Origin: Stropharia rugosoannulata | Taxonomy: Eukaryota > Basidiomycota > Agaricomycetes > Agaricales > Strophariaceae | Length of the DNA stretch: 64,000 nt | Direction: 5' to 3' | Assembly: GCA_028532985.1 (NCBI GenBank) | Contig: JANCIK010000007.1 | Coordinates: forward strand, 620,001 to 684,000 | Shown: positions 22,119 through 36,858 of the stretch, in pieces | How the letters are laid out: every line of letters starts with the position of its first letter | How positions within the stretch are numbered: position 1 is the stretch's first letter | Made by a program: the position numbers and the translations under genes | The notes under the pieces: generated by a model | The model's input: only the letters and a program-made list of their open reading frames with translations | What the model was told of the DNA's origin: nothing | The model's database searches: none

Positions 22119-25100
22119 ATGAAGACGAGACGAGCGGAGCGGAGCCGGGCTGCGCCATCGCGTCCCGGGGGGACCACCCCAGTCCAGTCTCACGCGTCCG
22201 AGTCTTCGTAATTTCTCGCATTTCCAGAGGAGAGGCAAGGCGAGTTCGGAGCGGTGTATATATCTATCGTACATTAATCGAGGACCTCCTAGATCCCACA
22301 CAAATTTCCGAGCAGCAGCCCATCGACGCGCCGTTCACGGCAAAACGCGTCCGTTCAAATATGTGCGCACGCACGCGCATATATGTCACAGCCTGGGCGA
22401 GACACGTTGGCCTGCGGACTCCGGAGATTCTCGTCTCCTCTCACAGGAAGCGAATCAAGACTGTCAGGTGCACACACGCGACGTCCCTTCCCGAACCTCC
22501 TCCACATGAAAAGCCGTGTAGACCACTGCGCTGGGCGGAGGGGAGCCACTGCACGACGATCATTAAAACCGCTGGGTTTAAGTATGCCCGGCAACGCCCG
22601 CGCGGCGCGGTGTGCTATAAATATCGCAGCGTCCGCGACGCGCCGTGGAATCCCCACTTATGGGGCAGGGCCATCTGCATCTGACGCGGGGCTATGTATG
22701 TATTTCTCCGAGACACCTGCGACGACGCTCTGCAAGGCTGGCTTACGCGATTCGCGTCGCAGACGATGATCGCCCAGACATGAAAATAGCTCGAGTCGCC
22801 AACTAAGGAAAGAGATTGGAAAGAGATATGTCTTTTGCGAGCGTTGACCGCGGAGATCTGGGATTTCTATGTGGAATACATACGCATGCATGCACGTAAT
22901 CAGCTGTGCATGTCCCAGTGAAAGGCTATCCTTTTGAATTGGCACGACTCTGTCGTAGTACATATTCTGATGACGATCAACTCTGTATAAGTCTCGCCGG
23001 CGGTATGCAAGAAGCACGCGTAAACCGCCCCCTTATAGCCGGTGACGCAAATTTCCGAAAAGTCCTCTTTGGCATGTACTCGTTCCAAGGGTCAATTTCT
23101 GAATTGACATACTGGTCGCGCTCTGCACGTTTATGTGCCCAGATATCCGGTTTGAGACGGCACCTCGAACGTTGCGTCCACTCCACACATATCGAACGTC
23201 ATCTCCAACGATTCTCCTGCAAGCTATCGTGCCTATCTAGATAGACCCACGCGGCTTTTCTCTGATAAGAAGAAGGACGAGCACGTCTCGAGCATTGTTG
23301 AATTGCGTCTCGGGATGAGGTGCACAGAGGATGATATCGGCCCAGAGCGGCCGACGGCAGATTGCGAAGCGGAGGCGCCACAGCAGTGTTTATTTGTATT
23401 TACTTGTCTCATCGGAATCAAGCAAAAACACCCACACCTGTCCAACAATGTCCAGTGACCTGTCTTCTACTTCCCCGCCCGGTTACATAAATAAACCTGC
23501 CACTCAATTGCTGTGAATAGCTCATCGTCAACTCGGAGTCCCAATACCAACGAGACGAGTCAGACTGGTCACGGTGCGCGGAGACTGTCACTGACTCAGG
23601 TGAACTTGGGCTTGCTCTGGGCTCGGGACGTGTCACTTCTCCAAGTTCAGCACGCCTACATGTCATATCCAGAGGTCAACGTGACTATAAAACGCAAGCG
23701 AATGAATATAATTCAAGGGTATACGCTTTCTGACAGGTCAACATTTGTACGTATCGTACGTTAGGACGTCGACTTTGTCGTGTAACTTGACGGGAACGAC
23801 ACAGCACCCACCATCACACAGCGCACGCGTAATTTAAACGAAATGGCCTTATGACCTGACCTGCCTGGCCGGCATCTCTCGCTGTCGACTAGCGTGCCTT
23901 TTAAATTCGAGGTTTTTGATCACTAGGGCCATTCATTGCTCATTCAAGCAGGCTGAACGGACCTCTTACGACCCACTTCCTTGTGCATTTCCCATCAAGA
24001 CGGGTAATCTGCGTACCGGTTTAACTACATCTACTGTCAACCTTCATCGTCCTATTCAACTGCCAAGTACCTAGAACATGCCTCGCTTCTCCAACTGGAA
24101 TGGTCCACCTGATTCTCGCACACTTAGTGCGCGATTTTTCGTGATGGACGTCATGCATTACCATTGTCACTCGACGCTCCGCCTTTCTTCTAGGGGCTTC
24201 TACACACACTATCTCGGGCATCAATTATTTCGCAGAAAGCGCCAAATGGATGCGTCCTTCCAAAATCTAGGAGATTGTACAATCGTGGACTTACTTTGGC
24301 ATCACCCGTCCTTGATATCGGACCATTGGAAATTGGAATGGCTTGGCTTGCGCTTTCAATCGATTTCATGATGTGTACGATATAGGTGTTGGCGCCGCTA
24401 ACACACTCGTGTCTCTCTGGTTCCTCCTTCGGGTTAGCAATATACATGCAATAGCAGCTCGGCACGAGGGAGGCATTGGCAGGCTGGTAATGGCACGAGC
24501 GGGGAGCCATGTGATGCCCGGGTAGGTACACACGTCGGGCAGTCCTCTTCATACCGCATTTCACGGGTTGGTAACCATTCAAGAGACCAATGCTATCTCT
24601 CCGGAGGAAGCAATAAAGTTTAATAGTAGGCGAGGTTATAGCCACCTAGTGCTGCCGTAGTTTTACATGGCTGGTAAAGATCAAAGACGGTCTTCTACTG
24701 CGTGGCAATGGTGTGGGTGACCGTCATGATATTCGTGAGGGCGCGGTATACGGGGAATCCAGCCGTGGACATTCTAGAAGCTGTCCGGCCAGGTATGAAG
24801 GCACGTATTTTACTGTCTTCCGTAAGTGACAAAGTACCAGTTAAATATATATGTGTGCTCAGGAATAGGTCGCCTCTAGTTACCTGGTGCATGGCACCCC
24901 AATTCATCGCTGCCCCATAACTTCTGCCCTTCGCCGATGCCTGTAAAACACCTAGTGAACGATCGTCATTCAGTTTGGCTTTGGTCTAGAGGTATAAAAT
25001 CTCCATGTGATCAAAAAAGATATTCAACAGTAATAGAGTATTCTCGTAGGACACGTCTTATTTAACTTTTTTCAAGCTCCGTACATTCTAATAGATCAGG

Positions 25101-26546
25101 TGAGAGAAGCGTTGGAACATTCTCGACCATGGTGCGTTGACTTTTACTACAGCGAAGAAGCAGTGGAGCCGCAAAGCGTGATTTTAACAGAAGATATTTA
25201 GACCTCCAGAATCCCCAAACCACTTTATGTTCATTGCTTAAAGAACAAAGCTTTAACACTGTAAGTAACTCTAACGGAGGTCCGCGGATCGTTTCGCCTT
25301 TGGCTTATTTTTATGCTCCTAAATTTCAAACATTAATTATAGGTCTTCAATGAATTTCAGTCGAGATCCTTCTCATCATCTGACGTTAGAACAACTTTAA
25401 TGGCTTAATGAAACCTCGACTGCTGGAAGTAGAAATGATTGTATTCACTGACATGCTGTCACTTCCATACGTTTCTACATTTTACTACTGTATGGACTCC
25501 GACTGTCTCGCTGACTGCGGCAATCGCAACATCACCCGGCCATTGAAAAGTCCATGACTGCTGTCTCTGTGGTTTTGTTTGGTAAGTCATATGGTGGTCG
25601 ATCAACTTACTAGCTTGGAAATCTATACAGACCTCTTTTTCTCCAAGAGCTTTATCTGACGTCCTACTGGTATTGAGCTGGCCCACATCCAAGAAGAACT
25701 TCAAGTAGAACGAACTCCAATGTCCGATTGCTCTCAAACTTAGTACTCAATTAATAATAAAATTCTTCAGCTAGATTAATCCAAGGGAACCTCTTGTCAA
25801 TTTCTATGTGACAGTATAGTAAAGCCTACCGCGGGCGCCGCATATAGGGTGAACAGGCCACTGAGCCTGCCGGGCAGTCTCGCGAGCCAGACACATTCCA
25901 TCCCTAAATCTGACGTAAAAGATTATTAAACCAAGTCGTTTAAACATTGAAGAGAAAGGCCATTGGATGGGGATACTTGATGTCTAGGATGGGTGCAAAC
26001 TATGCTTACTTTCAGAGCTGTGAATTCAATGTGAAATTGTGAATAAGTAAGAAGGGCCAACCGTCTTAAAATAGCAACGAGCAACGAGCAAACTTGAAGC
26101 TTGAAGCCACATTTGACTGTTTCCCACGACGCTGCCGGTCCCCGCGTGCAGCGGCTTGCAACAGTCCGTGCCAAAACACAGCCGCGCCTTTGCTTTGGCT
26201 GAAGAATTTGCTGATAATCAAGTGTTAGTCTTCCTATTTAAGGTAGGTCCAAGGCCCCTTTTCCAGCCCTTTTTACCATTCTCTAATCTAATTATGTCAA
26301 TTTCTGTTAGTTTATGCCAAATTACGTGTGTAGGGTACTATAATATTCGCTACACTACAGTCAGCAGGCCGCAGCAGTGGGTCAAAGATGACCCGCATTC
26401 TTGCCGTTCGACGTGGTCAACTCTTGGTCAACTCATTATCTGAACAAATATCTGGATGATCTTATCTTTTCGATTGAAAATGTTGTCCACAACTCCCTAT
26501 GTACATATCTTGTTTCTTGCTTCTTATCTTTCTGTAGTATCCGACC

Positions 26547-28039
26547 ATGACCACTGGATCTCCCAAAAACATCATAGTTCTAGGCGCAGGTGCGTTATTT
26601 CCCATCTAATAGTGTACATCATAGCTCAGCAGAAAATTCAAGGTGTCATCGGACTGACCACGGCGCTCAAAATTCAGCAGAAAGGGGGTTACAACGTTAC
26701 GATATTGGCTGAACAGCTGCCCACTGATCCCAAGACCGTGAAGTATGCGAGTCTTTCAGCAGTGCGTCTTGTTGCCTGAAATAATAAATATGCGTATCTG
26801 ACAACTTGGCTATTCAGGGAGCACATCATGTAACGGTCGCCGGTGCAGATCCAGTGCAAAGGGGTACGGATATATCCCAGGCTCAGACTACCCAGTATGA
26901 GCTGAGGCGTTGAGAATTTGCTACAGCTATCGACATCGAAACCTTCAATACAATGTGGGAGTTGTCCGGTCCAGAGGCATCAGCTGAGGGGTGCTTCATG
27001 AGGTTACCCCAGTTCGAATACCATCGTGGACCGACGGATTTATCCTCCCTTTCACTCATGCCAGACGTATGCGCCCTCTCTAACCTGTATTTGAAATTCC
27101 TCCTACTCATTGCACACCCCAACACAGTTCTCCGAGCTCCCCAAGGACGTCCTTGTTCCCGGAACATCCAGCGGTCTCACTTACTCTTCAGTGAACACTG
27201 ACGCGCCCGTGTTCCTTACCTTCCTCCTCTCCGCATTCCTTGCCGCAGGCGGCACGGTTGTGCGCGGCTCTGTGTTGCACATTGACCAGGTGCTGCGCGG
27301 TGGCGCGGGTACGTTCACCGGGACGGAGAAGCTTGCCCAGGCAAAGCAGGGTGCTGGGCCGACGCCTGTGTCTGCGCCGGATGGTGTCGTTGTATGTCTG
27401 GGCCTTGGCGCACGCTTTCTCGGCGGTGTCGAGGACTCGCGCGTCTATCCAGTACGGGGACAGACAGTGCTCATACGCGCGCCGTGGATCAAGAAGTGCA
27501 TGTCTCTCAGCGGGGGAGAGTCAGGTATCTGGACATATGTGATCCCCCGGCGCAGTGGGGATGTAATTATTGGTGGAACGTACGAAGCGGATGACTGGTT
27601 GGTCTACATAGTCGATTCTGTGGGCCCCTATTCTTTTCTTACTTTATTCTCGATTTAGGTATTCTCGGCCGCGCCCAGAGACTACCGTTGATATCCTCAC
27701 TCGAGTGTTGGAAATTTGTCCTGAGATTGCACCGCCTGAGATACGTGAAAAGAGAGTGCCCACAATCGAGGATATCTATCCCATCATTATTGAGGAGAGT
27801 TGTGGCTTCAGACCATGCAGGAAAGGCGGCCCCAGGATTGAGCTCGAATGGAAGGAGGTAGATTCGAAGACGATTCCCATCATTCACAATTATGGGTCAG
27901 TACACTCTGCAACAATGTCATTGTCACTTTCTTATGGGGACGATATACCAGGCATGGGGGATTCGGTTATATTGCATGCTATGGTTCGGCGTCTGCTGCC
28001 TTCAAACTTCTCGAGTCTGCCTTCGTCAACGAACAATAA
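26547..28039 (+). CDS. DAO1: D-amino-acid oxidase (FAD-dependent)
   Basis: Seven exons: 26547-26589, 26643-26761, 26818-26863, 26927-27066, 27128-27597, 27659-27895 and 27952-28039; 380 residues in frame. Oxidises D-amino acids to 2-oxo acids with release of ammonia and hydrogen peroxide. The FAD-binding fingerprint VLGAGVIGLTTA sits at residues 11-22 (GxGxxG at 13-18), followed by LAEQLP, YASLSAGAHHV, ETFNTMWELS, PVRGQTVLIRAPW, YVIPRRSGDVIIGGTYE and the C-terminal NYGHGGFGY glycine motif, the standard order of the DAO family. Length fits the family (about 340-380). The C-terminus ends FVNEQ, not a PTS1 tripeptide, although this enzyme is usually peroxisomal. A D-aspartate oxidase cannot be excluded by eye. 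Confidence 0.94.
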
Positions 28040-28494
28040 GAATGCGCGGAGAACTGATGGCTGTTCGTACCTAAGTTGTCATTACTGGGAAGAGTTATAT
28101 TACATAGGTTTCTATCAGATAATAGGAAGAGGGAAATGAAGGCAAAGAAAAACTTCGACTCAACCAAAGTGCGCAGTGTTTGTGAGAAGAGTCTGGCAGG
28201 ACTACATACAAGGGGAAGCAGCCTGGGGGATGTGGAAAAATGATAAGAGAACATGGATAGGAGGTAGGTGTGTATGAAAATGTGTCGACTGCAATACCGA
28301 TGATAGCGAGTAATGAAGAAGATAAAACGACCAATAGGACGTTGGTGGTGGCAGCAACGGTGAAACGTAGAAAAGATCATAAAGGTGGCATGGTGTAATC
28401 ATAAGGACATGTATGCAATGAGCAACTGAGCAACTAATGGGCATGTCGTCTAAAGGAAATATAGAAAGGAAGAACACATACCGCCAAAGGCGAA
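28040..28494. other. Spacer between convergent DAO and OSBP genes
   Basis: About 450 nt containing both 3' ends. Purine-rich on the plus strand; no gene seen. Confidence 0.45.
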
Positions 28495-30360
28495 TCAATC
28501 AGCTAGAGTAGCTGCGACATCAATACCTTCTACGCAGTACGTCGACTCCTCTTTCAGTTCTTCTTCGACGGCTGCATTTCCATCTTCCGTGAGGTTCACG
28601 AACCCGTCATCAAGGTTGTTGTGGAAATATCTCGGGACAAACCTAGAAACACTCAGAAACGAGGACCCAACGAAATGAGAAAACACGTACTCGATGCCCT
28701 TGCGCTTCCTCTCAGCAGCCTCGTCCCGCTGCCTTTGTTCTATAGCAACTTTCTCCTTCGTCGCATCAGAGAATTCCTTCTTGATAAGCTTGTCAGTCAC
28801 TGTCTCCCAAAGCTTGCGGCTCTCTCGTAAATGTTGTTTCTCAAGTGGCCGCACCGTCTTCGGCATAACCGCCAGTGACGCAAGGTCAACAAGGGGCGTC
28901 CAATCCTCCTCAGACGATCCAATATCCGCCTTAGAATACGATGCCTCTTTTATACTCGGAGTTGGCAATTGAGTATGCGATGGGCTGGGCGAGGAGGATG
29001 TAGAGCGGGTGACACCGTTGTGCTCAGTGGATGGGTACGATCCGAGACCAACGCGTTTCCAGCGGATCTTGCCCCTCCAGGAGCCGTCAAATACGGCAAC
29101 AATGCGGTCCTTCGGGACATGCTTAACCTTCGTCCACTCAGCACATTGGTCGACGTCTGATTCAAAGACGGTGTGAATTACTCCTTCAAGCAAAAAGTGA
29201 GCTCGGCCCAGCCATGACTATTACGAGTCAGCTGAAATTTCCGGGACATAAAAGGACTGTACTCACTTCTTCCTTGTACTCTATAATCGTTCTGAACTTG
29301 TGTCCTGGCTTGCCGCCCTCACATGTGATAATAGTAGAATCACTAATGGTAACATAGAAGCTGCCTCGCAGAATACCGTTTACGGCTGCAACGGGGTGCG
29401 TAATATGGTATCGTTCCCCTTCACCAGGCCCGCCTGTTAGATTAATGTATATGCCCTTGTTGAACTGGCCTGGCGCAACGCGCAACGTCGTTCCCGACAC
29501 CTTAGCAGAGATCTGGTCGATACCTGCCATTGTAATGTGCCGCGAGGGACAAGATGCAAAGTAGGCTGATACCGGCGGGTGGTGGGATACCTGTTCGGTC
29601 AGATAGATAACTCGGACGGGTCCCGCCTTGCCTTGGTCTGAGTCGACGGAAGTCGCAGCAGTTGACGACCCTTTGTGCTTGAACGAGCTAGCAGAACTCC
29701 GTGTGCTCTTCGAGCTCTTGCCACTCTTAATGCTTGCTGACTCAGAACCCCGGTTGGAGTCTGTCTGATCGTCGTCGGGGGTGTATGACGACGGTGTTAT
29801 GTCCCAATGTGCGCGGAAGTGTTCTCCGAGGACAGAGTTGTAAGGCTTGCAAACCTTGCCATGCTATTATGTGCATCTCGGTGAGCAACGTCATGCTGAT
29901 GTATGGAATGTAGCGTTACGCAACTACAAACTTGAGATCCTTGGTGAACGTGAAGCGAAGCACGGACAACATGCGGATGAATGGGTCTTCGGAGTCATTG
30001 ATGCTGCAACGTCAGCTTGTCAATGACGAGCCTATGCTGTTCAGAGATAGGAGAACATACGCCGCAAAGTAATCTGGTCTGTCCAGGTAGTTCCAGTACT
30101 CAAGATTAGGGATGGGTTCAAGCAACGAGGCTGGAAGTGACAGCCGCCTGTACCGTCGTCTTCGTCGTCAGTAGTGACTAGTTGAGCGGAATGTGAACGC
30201 ACATGGCGGCGATGTCTTTCACGCCCAAGCACTTCTTGACAAGTTGCACAATCATCTTGACCTTGCCTCCCTCCCCTGCGTCCCCACTATCAGGAACTGA
30301 TATGGGTGGTCCAGGCGCATCATCATCGTGTATGTGGTCGTGGTCGTCTGGGGCAGCCAT
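28495..30360 (-). CDS. Oxysterol-binding protein homologue (ORP/Osh family, ORD only)
   Basis: Six exons on the minus strand: 30203-30360, 30061-30147, 29928-30003, 29267-29863, 28691-29217 and 28495-28642, giving 530 residues. Lipid exchange protein acting at membrane contact sites. Marks in order: RLSLPASLLEPIPNLEYW, a FIRMLSVLRFTFTKDLKF helix, HGKVCKPYNSVLGEHFRAHW, the family signature EQVSHHPP (about residues 197-204), NGILRGSFYV, a long KTVRPLEKQHLRESRKLW helix and FVPRYF near the end. There is no PH or ankyrin domain, as in short yeast Osh proteins. A Ser-rich insert of about 50 residues precedes the signature. The donor after exon 3 could be three bases further (giving LKFV-HGK, closer to the family consensus). 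The last intron (28643-28690) is 48 nt and open, so retention would be silent in frame. Confidence 0.93.
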
Positions 30361-32455
30361 ATGATGAGAGTTAAAGAAATAGGAGGAAATCCGGAGATCG
30401 TTTAGCCAGACAAAGTTGGCTAGTTGATGTGGTCTGTGACAACAGCAACGAACGTGGATGTTACAAGCATTTCCACCATGTGAATTTACCCTTCAAAACA
30501 TCCCGAAGCGGCCTTACGTTTTATGACTACATATTATTTCATTTTCTACATTTACACATAACTGATCTGTCAAGAAATACAGGTAACAAGGCTGCTGCAG
30601 ACAGCAGGCCGAAGGGATAAGCCCCTGTTCTTCGCCGAAATACTCCACTTTCGAGGACCGACAAGACACCACAATAGGAAAGGAACGGTATGAAAAGCTC
30701 GGCTCTTAGGCTAGTACTTAAGCACTGTCGGTGATGCAGAGCGAGCAGAATGCTTACTCTGGAGAACCCCATGATTGATATCTAATCATAACTACTCTAT
30801 ATGTCCAGAATCGTGACGCCCTTGGTTCTCAGGTGATGGACATGCAGCGCCGGACAACGTTCTCATTCCGGTACTAGTACAGGCATACTCGTCCTATTTT
30901 TGAAGATCAAGAAGCTCTTTAGCATCTCGTTATCGGCGGTAACCAATACATACACGGCTTCCTGCGATTTCCAGGGAGCAAAAATAAAATGGTTGGATAA
31001 CCACAGAAATGACTGGACACAGAGCTTCGGATTAATTCCTGAAGCTTCGTGTTGCAACCTGTTGAAAATCTGCGTGTAGAACACGTCATAGTTTATTGTC
31101 GCTTTAGTAACATCGAACCGCTTTTTGGCTTGCGAATGTCGTAAGCCAGTCATGTTATGACTGAGTCCACGTTGCCCTCCTTCCGGACGGTCGCCGAGGA
31201 ACATAGCTGCTGTGCTTGTCATACTGAAAAATGAAGAGCCATAGAGTACGCTGTGCTTGAGACTCATTTACATCACTCCAAAAAATTAGTAAACGTCCAC
31301 GGGTACATCGATGAGTTGCGCACTGCGGCTCAACTGTTCTCAGTCTAATGTGGATTTAGCCAAGCATATAGTATAATAACGAGAAGTTACTCGGAGCTGG
31401 GTCAGCCGACTGGGTATAAAGAACTCCGAGCCTCTTGATCAATCAGGAAAGGACCTCACTTTAATATAATTTTAATAAAGGGCATCATGTTCTATCGTGT
31501 TGTTCGGGTTTTCATCTATGCAGCTCTTATCTTTGACAAAATAGTGACCTCGAGCTTGAGTATTCTTGTGGCATATCATGTTGGTATCATGCGTCATTCA
31601 TCTTCACTTAATAGCGGTTTGAGCATTTACTGGCACGGTTTGGGCACGGTGGCAGGTCTCTTGAGCACCCTGTACTACCCGACCATAAAGAGAGACGGTT
31701 GTTGATGTAACCATATAATTGAATGGCATTACAGTACTTTATATATGCTGTAAGTAGGAAGGTTAGAGAAGGTTAGAGGAGTTTGAGAGTTGAGTTGTCA
31801 AGGAGTTGTTGCAGTTGTGATTAGAGTAACGTTTAAGCTCCGCGCGCTCATTGCCGTATCCACTTCGGCACAGTTCAGCTTGGCAGACTCAATATTCAAT
31901 CCTCTACAATCACTCCATAATCCAGAATTACTTGGTCAGGAAACACGTAGGTCCTCCAGCAACCCCTCAGCTGTAATGACGAAATACCGACCTCTTTTGG
32001 AGCTGCCCAGTTCAACTTGGCACTTAAAAGTACCTTACCGGCGTCCTCTGACTAGGGTCCGCTTGCATTTCCTATGCGTTCAGAGAAAACAAATTGCCAA
32101 TGAATCTGGTCCAATTCGCTTTTCTTTCTTTTAAACTACCTAAACAGACCATTTAAAATACACCGACGCCTAGCAGTACCCGCCTACTACTCTACCAAGC
32201 TCGTTATTATGCAAAGGTTGGAATATCTGAAAACCCTAGGGTGTCGAGTGTCATAGAGCCAGCATATATACATATTGCTAGATCATGCACTCAGTCTACA
32301 CCCAACAAGCCATACAATTCGTCGATAAGACGAGAACGGAACGTCCATGCCACAAGAGGTCCAAAACAGTTATGGAACGGAAAAAAGGAACATGTAATCA
32401 TGTGAAGCCTACAGAATATTTGAACCAGCCTCCAACCCAACCAGAGCTCAAGCGC
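30361..32455. other. Intergenic region between OSBP and calcineurin A
   Basis: 2.1 kb, the promoter side of OSBP and the 3' side of calcineurin A. One ATG-initiated frame of 134 codons is listed separately with low confidence; nothing else stands out. Confidence 0.4.
30863..31267 (-). CDS. Unrecognised open frame, 134 codons
   Basis: ATG at 31267, stop at 30863. The composition is fairly balanced (NYDVFYTQIFNRL, FLWLSNHFIFAPW) rather than Arg/Pro-rich, which is why it is listed, but I see no domain, signal peptide or splice pattern. It may be an orphan gene or chance. Confidence 0.18.
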   Translation of the reverse strand: MSLKHSVLYGSSFFSMTSTAAMFLGDRPEGGQRGLSHNMTGLRHSQAKKRFDVTKATINYDVFYTQIFNRLQHEASGINPKLCVQSFLWLSNHFIFAPWKSQEAVYVLVTADNEMLKSFLIFKNRTSMPVLVPE

Positions 32456-35048
<2,593 letters not shown>

Positions 35049-35514
35049 AACAGCGATATTGGTCGACGCCGTAGGGTATAACCAGGAAAGATGGAGTATG
35101 TGGCAGTGGTCGGTGCGCCGGTCAGAGAACGAAAAATGGGATGTGGAGAGAGGGAGAGTGCTGGCGTGACTGAATTATAAGAACAACTGATCAACCGGAT
35201 ATTCAGCTGAATACGGTATGCAGGTAACGATGTACCGACAAATGCAAATAATCGCCTTGGTACACGCTGATATTCACTGCGTTATGGGGTGATATAGAAT
35301 AGCAGGCGTCGTTGTGCGGGCTTAAGGGCTTCGACACAGCGTCTATCAGTTTCCCCCGTGACAGTTACTATCCGATTGCAGATATTCGGCTCTAATAGTG
35401 GACAAGGAACTTGGCACACAGGTCTCATCTGTGCTGCATACATTACTCAACATCCAGTATATGTGTACAATAAAACGTCCAAGCAGCAGTCTGCAGCAGT
35501 ACGCCCTCTCTCTG
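35049..35514. other. Spacer between CNA1 start and UNC-50 stop
   Basis: About 465 nt: the promoter of CNA1 and the 3' UTR of the tandem upstream gene. No other gene seen. Confidence 0.45.
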
Positions 35515-36638
35515 TCACCCGAAGTATGCCCCCAGAACATGCTGCGCTACATTGAATCCTAGTAATGAAATGATGTATGCTGTGAAAAGGGGTAATAATG
35601 GCGAGAGGAGCAACTCTGAGCGGACTAAGAATGGCAAGGCTAAGACAGATATCAGTATTCAGCTGCTTCAATGCGTTGGGAAAGACTTACCGTTTAAGCC
35701 CAGGTAAATGCCATATATATACTGAGTGAATCTGTCCTTAAAATATTAAAACGGTCTCGGTAGGAGGGCAAATAACTTACGCAGCAAGGTAAAGGGTATT
35801 ACCAACCCATAGACAAACCCAGTTGTCCTTGAGAATTATAGGTAGAAGGAATAGTTGTGCAAGATACAGTGTGAGGTAAAGAGGGAAGAACGCATTCGTA
35901 TGTACGTCAAAAGCGTAAGCCCACTCGACTTTCGAGTCCGCTGGCGTTGAATGGGACGGCGGTGACAGAAGAAGGCGGTTAGAACTGAACCTAAAACGAT
36001 ATGATTCAGGTCCGTCGATCAAGAGCCATTACTAAACTTCTACGTACCATAAGAGTGTGGCCACTACGATCCCGGAAAGTAAGAAGTCCCGCACAATCAT
36101 GGTAAATGCGAGAGTGATATAGTCCTGCGCCCGATACGAGTATACTACCCCCCATATAATGGCGGATACTTCAGAGTTTAGTCAGCCCAGGTATGTGATA
36201 TGCATTAATACAACAAGGCCTACCACAAAGACATGCTGCAATGAGAACCAGAATGGCAGGGTCATCTCGCGCCCATGTGTTTTTGGTCTCTGTTTCACAG
36301 TCTATTATCCAGAAGAAGTGGTGATATTTGAAGAACATACGTTTGTGGAAGTAGACATTTCGGTACCTAAACGGTGACACAGCTCTATCAGTCTTCTCTT
36401 CCCTCCCCAAATCCAGCAACGTACACTCTGCGCGGGGCCAGACATAAATATGTCAACTGCCACGCAGCAAGCTCGAAGTCCTGGCCCCCAGTGAGTTATG
36501 GGTATGTTTATGTCATTAAACACACACCATCTGTTGCAACCGGTGCAGCCGCCGGAAGATAACAGGGATGCGCAGCGAGCTGGAGGAGCGAGTATGGCCT
36601 TCCTCCGCTGCATATGTCGCGCTTGTTGGCAGCATCAT
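35515..36638 (-). CDS. GMH1: UNC-50 family Golgi membrane protein (Gmh1 homologue)
   Basis: Eight exons on the minus strand: 36528-36638, 36425-36480, 36341-36366, 36224-36289, 36048-36168, 35781-35990, 35691-35731 and 35515-35639; 251 residues, the family's usual length (about 250-275). Predicted five- or six-pass Golgi/ER protein; the yeast homologue binds the Arf exchange factor Gea1/2 and the worm protein affects receptor transport. Marks: PVIFRRLHRLQQMDFELAAWQLTYLCLAPRRVYRN spans exons 1-3 (cited in part by position), KNTWARDDPA, VRDFLL, VEWAYAFDVHTNAFFP, LKDNWVCLWVGNTLYLAA and LLGFN before the end. Exon 3 is 26 nt. Two consecutive ATGs open the frame at 36638. Divergent from the WW-domain gene. 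Confidence 0.95.
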
Positions 36639-36858
36639 GTGTACATTCGTGTTGGTAGGGCGTCTAAAGGAAGCCAGGACAGAAACTGGATAAAGGAGAC
36701 AAGTAACGTGTTTTGGGCAGCGTGATGGTGGAATTGATCAAGGGGTGTCGGAGCCTGAAATTCCCTTGTCGGAGTTCAGAGAGGAAAACACCAGGCGGTC
36801 AAGCTTGATCAGACTGTCTTTCTCCCCTTCAACTAGACCCCCCTCCGTTTTCCACGAC
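36639..36858. promoter_or_regulatory. Short divergent promoter between GMH1 and the WW-domain gene
   Basis: 220 nt separate the two start codons. No TATA box obvious. The plus-strand frame is open upstream of 36859 without an ATG, so part may be 5' UTR. Confidence 0.45.

Larger units (their letters stand above)
19446..26546. other. Long gene-poor region rich in simple repeats
   Basis: About 7.1 kb in which I can support no gene. Open frames are short, overlap on both strands and carry no domains. Contents: AAC/ACAAC tracts near 19868-19895, a 20-bp tandem repeat at 20033-20120, a perfect palindrome at 20277-20292, GCACCA repeats near 20411-20434, GTGC repeats near 20570-20584, GACT and GGCT microsatellites, then less biased DNA from about 22.7 kb to 26.5 kb without recognisable coding or transposon relics. 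Non-coding RNAs cannot be excluded. Confidence 0.5.

Noticed and set aside
26864..26926. Apparent stop codon and frame break in the D-amino-acid oxidase after TDISQAQTTQ
   Set aside because: A 63-nt GT-AG intron removes it and joins VQR to AIDIETFNTM exactly as the family requires; the gene is intact.
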